Source: a virus
DNA: 24,658 nucleotides
Direction: 5' to 3' (one strand)
Virus record (IMG/VR): IMGVR_UViG_3300005525_000795
Location: 1 to 24,658 of that record
Part shown: positions 13,699 to 22,900 of the stretch, in pieces
How the letters are laid out: each line of letters opens with the position of its first letter
How positions within the stretch are numbered: the first letter of the stretch is position 1
Program-made: the position numbers and the translations under genes
The notes under the pieces: model-generated
Databases searched by the model: none
Seen by the model: the letters and a program-made list of their open reading frames with translations, nothing else
What the model was told of the DNA's origin: nothing

Positions 13699-16600
13699 TG
13701 GGCAACCCGACGACCGCCAGAATCCCGTTCTTGAACGGGGGACTCTCGCGGCAGCCCGACGAAACCCGGCAGGTTGCACAGTTGAAGGTGTGCAACGATT
13801 CGGAAGTCTCGATCGAACTGGGCACGGGCAAGCGGCAAGGGACGCGCCACCGCGCGGTGTTTGCATCTTGGCCCACTGGGAACACCTACGACGGGTTCGC
13901 GGTCAACACCGACCGATCGGAGTCCTACGACCTTGTGATGGACTCTGCCGGTGTGCTTCGGATTGTCGGCGACGACTACTCCGAGTGGGTGGTCTACAAC
14001 TCCGGTCAGACCGCTGGGTATCTGGCTACGAACGCTGGCACGGCCAAGTGCATCGCCTGTATGCTCGGGGACGGCGCGGTGGTGGCAAGCCAAGGGATCA
14101 ACCCGTCTGCCTCGGCCACGCCGTTCGTATCGACCACGCGGGAGTGCAAGGACTTCTCGGAGGTCGAGGGCGTTACGCTCCAGCCGGGCCAGATTGCCCG
14201 CGCCCGCCTGCGGTATCTCTCTGACCCTCCGGGGTTGTACCGCTACCAGCCGGGCAAAGGCACGCACGCGACGCTGACGTTCGGTGCTTCGCAAGTGGGA
14301 GACGGCAGCGGCCCGTTGCGCAACTTCTCGGAAACCTTTCGTAACCCAAAGGGTGCGCGGGTCAAGTTTGCCCGAGTGGTGCATGAGCAAAACACCTGCT
14401 CCTACGACAGCGGCACAAAGAAGATCACGGTCAGCGTCCCGACGTACCCAAACAACATCGAACCGGGCGAGCAGGTTTTCATCACCGGCACGGGTGCAGG
14501 TGCTTACACGATTGCGTCGGCTACGTCATCGACGATAACGTTGGTAGATGCCATCCCCGGAGCACCGGCAAACGTCAACGTCCGTGGTGTTGGCCGTGAG
14601 GTTGAAGTGGCGATTGATTTTGCCAACACGCCAATCGACGATCTTGCACAGGCCGGTGCCCGCGTGCAACAGGCTTTCCGCGATCAGGGGCTTCCCAACG
14701 TAGCGGCTTCGTTTGCGGTCAGCACGCCAGGGACTAACCAGACGTGCCGACTGACGCTCACCTCTAACTGGGGTGGCCCTCTCGCTGGCTTTCCTGCCAA
14801 CGAGTTTGTGCGGCCACCAGCCGCCGGAAGTTCGTATGACGCGTCGAAGAACGAGGCTGGCTGCCCATTCAACGCCACCACCGCAGCCCGCAGCACCGGC
14901 GCGGCTCCTGGCACGGGCACCGGCGCGGTCCAGTTCCAAAACTCGCCACGAAGCCGCTGGGTGCCGATTGGCGAGCCTGACCAGGACACGGGCCAGCCGA
15001 ACCTCACGACACTCCCGGTCAAGGTGGCACGAGTTCGCGGGGACTACGCCACTGCGCCTGCGGAGATGGGCGCGATTGCCCAGTACCGATTTAGGGACGT
15101 GGGGACGACGTTCTGCGTCGATGAACTGGGGCGGGCGAACGGCACGTTCAGTAGTGCGATGGCCGTTGCTGGCACGCCACTGAGCGGTTCGGGAATCACT
15201 GGTACTTCTGGCCTGGTGTTCACCAGCAAGACCATGAGCAGTACGGTCTACCGGCCGCTCTCAGGCTGGGGTCCGATCAGTTTTGAGTTCTGGCTTCGCG
15301 GGACCGCCAGCGGCAACGGCGACCTGTTCCGCATGGTCGGAACGCCGGGCCGGACGTTCTTCTCCGGCGCGTCAGCACCGGCAGTCGTCATTGCCCAGAC
15401 CACGGCGGGCAAACTGTCGATCGCGTGCGGCAATCAGTTGGCCGAAACTCAGTCAGCCGTCACGGGCCTCTACGGCGGTTCGTGGAAGCACGTCGTCATC
15501 ACGTTTACGCCGGGCACAACCTCGGCAACCTGCACAATCAACGGCGTGAATGAGCCGTTGACCCTGACCCTTCCCGGTGTCGGGCCTCCCAGTGCTTTCG
15601 GCACCCCAGCGGGCGACTCTTACAACACCGTTCTTGGCGGCAACTGGACGGGCGACATCGCCGAGTTCGCCATCTACGACGGGTCGATGGGCAACTCGAT
15701 TGCCCTCTGGCGGTACAACCAGTTCAACGCCACAGCACAAAGCCCAATGGCCTGCGTCCGGCACCTTCCCTGGCAGCCGAGACGCTCGGGCGATGAGCAA
15801 AGCAACCCGGCGAGCAAGTTGCTTACGCAGGGCTTGCCCATCCGCGCGATCCAATCGTGGCAGGGTCGGCTGGAGATTGCCGCTGGCAACTTGCTGGCGT
15901 TCTCGGCTGGTAACCGCGACTACACCCGGCTGTATACCCAAGACGTAACAACCACCCTGGACGACGACCCGTTCGACCAGCCCATCGGTGAGGATTCAGG
16001 CGGGGCGATCCGCTCGATGCTCGCCTTTGACAAGACGCTGCTGGTTACTACGGCGGGGCGCACGCAGTTTTCTATCGGCTTTACCGAGGCACTTGCGCCC
16101 TCTCGAATATCGGTTATCCCCGCACCCGAAGAATCGATTATCGACGTGCAGCCCGCCCGCATGGGTGAGCGTGCGTACTACATCAAGCCCACGGGCGGGT
16201 TCGTCCAGTTGGTCGAGTACGAACTTGACCCGAACGGCGACCGGATTGCTGGCGTGAGCCAGAGCGTCGGACGGCATGTATTCGACCTGATTAGCACGAC
16301 GAACCTGCTGATGGCGAGCGCGCCGGATACCCAATCGGTGCTGCTGGTTGCGCGGGGCACGGGCACGGCCTACCTCTACCGCACGGCGTTTATCAACGGC
16401 GAGCGTCGGCTTGCCGCGTGGTCAGTCCTGACCTTCAACGGTGCGGACATCCGGGCGGTGGTATCTCGCGGTACACAGGCGCGGCTCTACACCCTGCGCG
16501 GTTCGGCGATGGTGCTGGAAACCTTCGACATGGGCGGCGAGGCAACGCCAGCGGGTTACTCGTATCTACCGCGTATGGACGGCCAAGTAACGTCTGCACA

Positions 16601-17102
16601 GTGCGTCAGCGTCTTGTTTAGCAGCGGTACTACGACTTGGACGCTTCCCACGGGCGTAACCTCTGCTGGCCTGACGACGATCGTGAAGGCCAACGGGACA
16701 GTGCTGCTGGGCACCCCATCGGGCAGCACGGTAACGGCCACGGGCGACCACACCTCCGTGGGCACTACGCTGGGCCGACCGATCGACTGGGACGTTCAAC
16801 TCTCTGCCCAGTTCCTTCGGGATAACCAGGATCGTTCGTTCATCTCGCCCGACTTCCACCCGCGCGAGATCACCGTTCGGTACGCGCGGAGCGGGTACTT
16901 CAAGATCGGATGGGTGGTCAACAACCGTACAGAGGTGTTCAAGGTGGTCGATCTTGGGGCAACGCCGGTCAGCGGCAAGAAGGACATCTACGGCGGTGGC
17001 CCAGCCGACCGGACCACCATCCGCATCTCATCGTCCGATCCGCGCCCGGCCTACGTCGGTGGTATTGACACCAGCGGCGACCTTGTTCAGGAGCGTGTCT
17101 AA
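13698..17102 (+). CDS. tail tubular protein B / nozzle, T7 gp12-like, with inserted LamG-like domain
   Basis: The product has 1134 residues; T7 gp12 has 794. The ATG at 13698 follows GGAGG at 13689-13693. The TTG at 13686 upstream would extend over this site and is less likely. The N-terminus IPFLNGGLSRQPDETR matches T7 LKGGISQQPDILR. Further family hallmarks are RHLPWQPRRSGDEQSNPAS and IQSWQGRLEI (T7 WEPRKVGDD, IFFFRNRLGFL) and TTLDDDPFDQPI (T7 LLDTDPIDVAV). Residues about 457-675 (positions about 15066-15720) form an insertion with LamG/concanavalin-like features: ISFEFWLRG, SWKHVVITF, CTINGV, VLGGNWTGDIAEFAIYDGSM. A smaller beta insertion (KKITVSVPTYPNNIEPGEQV) lies near residues 240-290. 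The stop overlaps the next start (TAATG). Confidence 0.94.
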   Translation: MGNPTTARIPFLNGGLSRQPDETRQVAQLKVCNDSEVSIELGTGKRQGTRHRAVFASWPTGNTYDGFAVNTDRSESYDLVMDSAGVLRIVGDDYSEWVVYNSGQTAGYLATNAGTAKCIACMLGDGAVVASQGINPSASATPFVSTTRECKDFSEVEGVTLQPGQIARARLRYLSDPPGLYRYQPGKGTHATLTFGASQVGDGSGPLRNFSETFRNPKGARVKFARVVHEQNTCSYDSGTKKITVSVPTYPNNIEPGEQVFITGTGAGAYTIASATSSTITLVDAIPGAPANVNVRGVGREVEVAIDFANTPIDDLAQAGARVQQAFRDQGLPNVAASFAVSTPGTNQTCRLTLTSNWGGPLAGFPANEFVRPPAAGSSYDASKNEAGCPFNATTAARSTGAAPGTGTGAVQFQNSPRSRWVPIGEPDQDTGQPNLTTLPVKVARVRGDYATAPAEMGAIAQYRFRDVGTTFCVDELGRANGTFSSAMAVAGTPLSGSGITGTSGLVFTSKTMSSTVYRPLSGWGPISFEFWLRGTASGNGDLFRMVGTPGRTFFSGASAPAVVIAQTTAGKLSIACGNQLAETQSAVTGLYGGSWKHVVITFTPGTTSATCTINGVNEPLTLTLPGVGPPSAFGTPAGDSYNTVLGGNWTGDIAEFAIYDGSMGNSIALWRYNQFNATAQSPMACVRHLPWQPRRSGDEQSNPASKLLTQGLPIRAIQSWQGRLEIAAGNLLAFSAGNRDYTRLYTQDVTTTLDDDPFDQPIGEDSGGAIRSMLAFDKTLLVTTAGRTQFSIGFTEALAPSRISVIPAPEESIIDVQPARMGERAYYIKPTGGFVQLVEYELDPNGDRIAGVSQSVGRHVFDLISTTNLLMASAPDTQSVLLVARGTGTAYLYRTAFINGERRLAAWSVLTFNGADIRAVVSRGTQARLYTLRGSAMVLETFDMGGEATPAGYSYLPRMDGQVTSAQCVSVLFSSGTTTWTLPTGVTSAGLTTIVKANGTVLLGTPSGSTVTATGDHTSVGTTLGRPIDWDVQLSAQFLRDNQDRSFISPDFHPREITVRYARSGYFKIGWVVNNRTEVFKVVDLGATPVSGKKDIYGGGPADRTTIRISSSDPRPAYVGGIDTSGDLVQERV

Positions 17103-17638
17103 TGACCGGAACAGAGATTGCAATTGCGAGCCTGATTATATCGGCGATAGGTACGGGAACGGCCATTGCCGGGCAGCAGCAGCAGAACCAGCGGGCAAAG
17201 AAGGCCGAGAACAACGCGCGTGAGGCGGGGCAGATTCAGGCCGCGCAGCAGGCGGCGGCGGACGCAAAGGAACGCGAGAGGATCAACCAGCAGGTCGCGC
17301 AGCAGCGGGCACTGGCCGGGCTTCTTGCCGAGGCCAGCGGCACGCCCACGGGTGCCGGGCTTTCGGTCCAGAACTCCATTGTCCGCCAGGGCGCGGCAGA
17401 CCTCGTTACCCTCTCTGGCAACGCCGGTCGGAACCAACTGGCGATTGGCAGCAACACCAACGCGAACATCATCTCCGCACAGGGTCGGCGGATCGACCCG
17501 CTTACCGGGGCGTTCTCGGCTGCGATCCAGGGCGCATCAACGTTCTACGATGTCAACTCGTCGCTGACCGAACTGAACCGATCCACAACCCCGCCCGCGC
17601 CACCGCCTATCTCTGGAGGCATGGGTCCACCAGCATAA
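17102..17638 (+). CDS. internal virion protein, T7 gp14-like
   Basis: The 178-residue product is near the length of T7 gp14 (196). In T7 this protein leaves the head first and forms the outer-membrane part of the ejection channel. The N-terminus IAIASLIISAIGTGTAIAG is hydrophobic and membrane-active in appearance. It is followed by a long Gln/Ala/Glu helical segment (QQQQNQRAKKAENNAREAGQ onwards), then a Gly/Asn/Ala region (LAEASGTPTGAGLSVQNSIV) and a Pro-rich tail. This is the common form of gp14 homologues. The start overlaps the nozzle stop as TAATG, so the gene is coupled. Order nozzle, gp14, gp15, gp16 is as in T7, minus gene 13. Confidence 0.85.
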   Translation: MTGTEIAIASLIISAIGTGTAIAGQQQQNQRAKKAENNAREAGQIQAAQQAAADAKERERINQQVAQQRALAGLLAEASGTPTGAGLSVQNSIVRQGAADLVTLSGNAGRNQLAIGSNTNANIISAQGRRIDPLTGAFSAAIQGASTFYDVNSSLTELNRSTTPPAPPPISGGMGPPA

Positions 17639-17641
17639 ACC

Positions 17642-19915
17642 ATGAGCGGATTCAACAGCGGAACCGGCTACTACCTCGGGGCGGGTCGAGGCACCCTGCC
17701 ACTTCCGGGGCCTTCGCAGATTGGCCAGAACGCGCCGGGTGTTACCGCTGCGGACCCCGGCCAGGATCGCAACGCCGCACTTCTCGCAAAGGCGTTTAGC
17801 GATGCGGTCGATACCGGCGTGGGCATCACGCGGGATATTACCCGGCAGAATCTTCGGGCTAGGCAGGAGCAGGAGTTCCAAGACGCGAAGGCGTTGCAGC
17901 AGCAGGAGAAGGCGGCACGGGAGGCAGAGCGTGCGCAGCGTGCTATCGACGCGGCGGATGAGTCTGCCGCAAGCCTCTACGTCAGCCAGAACCTTGCATC
18001 ACTTGGCGACCAGATCAAGGACGGTGCCGTTACCGTCAACGCATCTGACCCGAACAAGGATATTGAGAGGATTGCCCGCACTTGGTCGCAGGGCCAGAGC
18101 AAGGCGTACCACGATCAGATCGTCAAGTTGATATCCGCGCCGATTGCTGGCCTTGCTGTAAACGTGCGCGAGAAGGGCAAGGCCGAAGCCACCGACGCGG
18201 CTGTTAGTGCAATGGCAACCGACATTGTTGCTGGCGTTCCAGTTGCGGACGTGGCGGTAAAGGCCGGAAATATGTTCCTCCGTCCAGAGGATTTCCGAAA
18301 GTCTCAATACATTGCAGCCGACGCGCTGGCAATCAAGGGGGAAAAGGAACGGCTGCAAAGCCTGCTGAGCAGCATTGAGAACGTCAGCCCGGTATACGCC
18401 GAGACGCGGCTGAAGCAGGCCGACGCTGCTATCGAGGCACAGAAGAACAAGCAATCGCAGGAGTTCCTAAACCGCTACTGGGGCGAGTTCAACAACGGGA
18501 CAAACCCCGACTCCCTACGGTCAATGGTTGACGATGCGGTGAGGACTGGGCAGATCACAAACGGCACCGCCGCGCCGCTCTACCAGCAGTTTGATCGTCA
18601 GATTGAGGCGATCGCCGACTCTACCGCCGCAAGTTCGTTTATGCAGTCCGCATCCGATGAGGTGGCTTTTGGAATAATCAACTCGGCCACCAACGGCCCG
18701 GTGGTGCTTACTGGCAGCACGGTTGTTCTCCCCAGCGGAAAGACCATGCCGATCCCCGAGGAGCAGAAGAAGTCGTTTGCGATTGCGAAAATCCGCGAGA
18801 TGTCCGCAGGCGCGGACGGTTCGTTCGACATCCCAAAGTATACAAAGGTGATGAACGACAACAATCTCAAAGACCCGGACCTTCAGCGTACATCGACGGG
18901 GTTTGCCGCACGCCTTGACGCGGGCGATGTTACGACAGCCGATGTTGCCTTTGTTCAGAGGTTTGCGGACTTTTACCGAGCCAAGCCCGGATGGGCTGGC
19001 AACCACGTTGCCGATAGTGCAGACCACGACGCGCTGGTAGCGATTGCCGAGATTGTAAACAACGATCCAAGGTACGGGATCAAGAACGCAATCAGTGATA
19101 TCCGCAACTCTCGAAACAACGTGAAAGTCAACGGTCCAAAGGAGAAAAATCCGTTTAGTGCGTTTAGTGTGATCCAATCACAGACCGGCATCGCATACAC
19201 CGAGCGTCCAGGCCCGGCAGTTCAGAGCCTTGCCCGCACGCTCAACGCGCTCAATACGGTTGGCCTAACAAACGACCAGATTTCCGAGCGTGCCAGCAAG
19301 ATCATCGCCGAGGGCTACGTCGTGAGCGGCAAGGACTTGTACCGCAAGGCACCGCTCTCGCCCGGCGTTGTGGAAAACTTCGACGTTCTCAAAGACGTTA
19401 TTCTCACTCAGTATGCCGAGGAAAACGGCAAGTCTGCATACCCCGGCGCGAAACCCGGATTCTTTTCCAGGTTTGCCACCGGCGCGCTCAACGCCGCCCG
19501 GATGACCAATGTTGCCAGCATTCTGTATACAGACTCGACGATCAAGGCGGTTACGCCTGCGCTGCAAGGCACGACGGCAAAGGACTTCCGGCTGATTGAG
19601 ACGGGCGACGGGGAGTACGGCGTTTACAGGATCGACGGAACATCTGTGCCAATGACTGCCACGTTCAAGGCGCAGGCGTTGAACGCCGCGTGGCAGGACA
19701 TTCAGGACGGAAAATACGCCGAGGCGTTCAAGGCCGCGCTGGAGCGGAAGAACGGACCAAAGAACCTGTTTGACATTCAGACGAGGGCGGCGATTGCCAA
19801 GGAAGCACAGGACGCTGCTACTCTCTCGGCACTAGAGAAAGAACGCAAGATTGCATCGCTTCGTTTACAGGGCTGGACCGATAGCGACCTACGGGAGTTT
19901 GGCTACATCCAATGA
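17642..19915 (+). CDS. internal virion protein, T7 gp15-like
   Basis: The 757-residue protein compares well with T7 gp15 (747), the internal core protein that forms the periplasmic tube with gp16. It starts three bases after the gp14-like stop. No strong ribosome site lies at proper spacing (the nearest GGAGG is at 17615-17619, 22 bases away), so translation probably depends on coupling. The protein is mostly helical: a Gln/Glu/Arg-rich coiled region at about 70-105 (RQEQEFQDAKALQQQEKAAR), many Asp/Ala helices, and a C-terminal WTDSDLREFGYIQ. There are no membrane segments or enzyme motifs. The assignment rests on order, length and composition. The stop overlaps the next start (ATGA). Confidence 0.85.
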   Translation: MSGFNSGTGYYLGAGRGTLPLPGPSQIGQNAPGVTAADPGQDRNAALLAKAFSDAVDTGVGITRDITRQNLRARQEQEFQDAKALQQQEKAAREAERAQRAIDAADESAASLYVSQNLASLGDQIKDGAVTVNASDPNKDIERIARTWSQGQSKAYHDQIVKLISAPIAGLAVNVREKGKAEATDAAVSAMATDIVAGVPVADVAVKAGNMFLRPEDFRKSQYIAADALAIKGEKERLQSLLSSIENVSPVYAETRLKQADAAIEAQKNKQSQEFLNRYWGEFNNGTNPDSLRSMVDDAVRTGQITNGTAAPLYQQFDRQIEAIADSTAASSFMQSASDEVAFGIINSATNGPVVLTGSTVVLPSGKTMPIPEEQKKSFAIAKIREMSAGADGSFDIPKYTKVMNDNNLKDPDLQRTSTGFAARLDAGDVTTADVAFVQRFADFYRAKPGWAGNHVADSADHDALVAIAEIVNNDPRYGIKNAISDIRNSRNNVKVNGPKEKNPFSAFSVIQSQTGIAYTERPGPAVQSLARTLNALNTVGLTNDQISERASKIIAEGYVVSGKDLYRKAPLSPGVVENFDVLKDVILTQYAEENGKSAYPGAKPGFFSRFATGALNAARMTNVASILYTDSTIKAVTPALQGTTAKDFRLIETGDGEYGVYRIDGTSVPMTATFKAQALNAAWQDIQDGKYAEAFKAALERKNGPKNLFDIQTRAAIAKEAQDAATLSALEKERKIASLRLQGWTDSDLREFGYIQ

Positions 19916-22900
19916 GCAGAACCAACGCCGACTTCCGATTTCAGTTTGACCCGCAGCCCCCGGACCCGGCAAGGGACGCGGCAATCCAGCGGGACATTGC
20001 GGAACTTGCCGCGCAGCGGAACCAGTCGTACTTCAACTTCGGTTTCAGGTCTGACCTCGGGGCCTTTGGCGGCGCGCTCGACTATCTTGATCGGTACGCC
20101 GGGGCGACGGCCCAGATGTTTGCCGACTTTGGGGTAGACACGGGGCTTGACCTCAACTACGTCAAGAACGAGATTTTCAACATCCCAACGCGCCAAGGCG
20201 ACATCATCCAGGGCGGGCCGATGGACATTGGCCGGGATGGCACGCTTACCCCAAGTGCCGACAGCGGCCTATCTGACCGGCTCGCCAACGTCCCACGCGC
20301 GATGATCGAAGGTCGGCACGTTCTCCAGCGGATTGTGATGAACAACACGCTGGCGGCGGTTGGGTACGATCCGTACTTCCGGCTGACCGAGGACATTCTT
20401 CGCCGGGAGGCGGTTGACCGTTCCGGCGAGTTGTTGCCACCCGAATCGTTCTCGAAGTTCAGCGAGGCCACAAGCCTCTCCCATCTTCGGGTGCTGGTTG
20501 AGCGCGAGCGTCAGGATGCCGAGGCATCGCGGCGGTTGCAATCCAACTTCGGTACCGTCGGCTCTATTGCCGTGGGATTCGTCGTCAGCCAAGCCGACCC
20601 GATCAACGCCCTTGCCGGGTTTGCCGGTGGCGCGGTCGAGGACGTTGCCAGGGGTGCGTTGCTGGCCCGTGGGTTGACCAAGGTTGGCCTCGCGGCAGAA
20701 ACCGGGCAGATCGTCAGCCGGGCTACCCGCCTGAGCCTGCTGGCAAAGAGCGGGGTTATCGGTGCGGGCACGGGCGCGGGGGTCAACGTCGCCACCGGGC
20801 TGGGGCTGGCATCACTGGCTGGCCGAGACTATTCGCTACAAGACGCGATCCTTGACACGGCTATCGGCGCGACGTTCGGATCGTTCCAGGGCCTATCAGA
20901 GAGCGGCACAACGCTCATGGCCGCATCAACCATTCGCCGGATGGTGGCTGAGGAAGGTCTGGTTACGCTCCCCAAGGGCGAGTTCTTCTTCGATCAGGTG
21001 CCGGGGCACAGGCCCGATGCGACGGTCGAGGAACTTCGGATAGCCGATATCCGCGCATCCATCAACCGGCTTGCGGATGCCAACCCAGGCAACGAGATTG
21101 AAGCGTTGAGGGACATGGGCTGGCTAAAGGACCGCAAGATCACGCTAGAGGATGGAAGCACGGTTGAAATAACCAAGGTCAACGGTGCTGGCTTTGTAGA
21201 GATAAACGGGGTCAAAACCAGCCGCGAGATTACGCTGGAGGCCGTTGATTCCACCGGCACTCGCCACACGGTAACTCTGGACTCCGTTCGCCCGTTCTTC
21301 ACCGAGCAAACTCCAAGCCCGGTTGCAGGTGCAGACGTTCGGTTATCGGACGGAACAATCGGCACTATTGACTCCATCGACAACGGCATAGCAACGGTCA
21401 AGGTCGGGGACGCGACAAGCACCGTGCCCCTGAGCGAACTGGCGTACCAGCAAGGTCCGGCCTTGCGGCTCAAAGGCGAGACGAGTTTCGACGAAGTGGG
21501 CCGGGCGACGGTTGCCCTACTGAAAAGCAAGGATATATCGACCGCGATCCACGAGAGCGGGCACGTTTTCCGTGGCACGCTGAGGGATATTGACGCGAAC
21601 CTTGCCGACGAACTCAACGCTCTCTACGGCGAGGTCGGCGATCGGTGGTCTGTGCAGGGCGAGGAACGCTTTGCCCGCGCGTTCGAGAAGTACGTTGCCG
21701 ATGGGAAGGCACCTAACTCCACGCTCCAGAAGGTGTTTGACACCCTCTCGGGTTGGATCAGGAGTGTCTACGCACGGGTCAAGGGTTCACCGCTCCGAAC
21801 CGAACTGACGGGCACCGAGGTATCGGTCTTTGACCGGCTGCTGGACGGGAAGCCCGAAGGCGATCTTGTTGGCGGTCGTGGCACCAACTACGAACGCGTG
21901 AGCGGGCAACTCCGGCAGATTCTTGGCAAGCAGGCGGACCAGATCATCCCGATCATCGAGGCCAACGCATCGGCGTGGTCCCGCGCGAAGGGCAAAGACA
22001 TTGACCTCTACTTCCGCGACGTGCTGGAGAATGTAACCGAGACGCGGGCGGGTGCGGTTCGCACGCTCCAGCAGACCGAACTCCCGGAAAATGCGTTCGA
22101 CTTCGACTTTGCCGGAGCATCGGACCAGAAGGCATCGTTCACTCCGGCCCGCATCGGCATCGCCGCACGGTTCGGCTCAGACGCATCGGCGTGGATTCGC
22201 CGCGTGGGCAACATGCTTGTCGAGGACGCGGTTATCAAGAAGGATGGATCGTCGCAGGGGTCCGAGCCTGCCAGCGCGGGCGTGATCCGCAGAACAAGGT
22301 CGGCACTAACCCAGCGTTCACGCGACATCGAGCCGTTGTTCGAGTTGTGGTCGAAGGCTCGCGGGGATTCTGCCTGGCTCAGTAACGATCTTCGGGTCAA
22401 GGCCCACGACGAGTTCCAGAAGGCGATCACGCAAGAAGTCCGCAACCCCGGCAAGACCAACGACAAGATTGTTGCCTCGGCAGCCAAGTTGCAGCGGCAG
22501 CATTGGGACGAGTTCTACAACTACGCTGCGGACAACCTGATCCCCGGATTCGAGCGTGGTGCCGCGCTGAAGGACTACGCACCCCGCATCTACGACCGGG
22601 CGTTGATCCATGAGGCGATCGCCAAGCACGGGCGCGACAAGGTTCTTGACGTATTCGAGTTGGGCATCAGCAACATGCAGGCCGGGCTTGCGCCGGGAGT
22701 TGCGCGTCGGGTGGCCGACGGGATACTCGAAGATATCATGGACCTCAAATCCTCGGTTCTGAGCCACGACCGGGGCACGTTCAACGGCGAAACTTTGGCG
22801 GCGATCCTGAAGGATCGTGGCATTGCCCAAGCGGACATCGACGCAGTTGTTGGCAAGGTGGTTGGGCAGGCTAACGCCAACTCTGCCGAGTCCCGCACGA

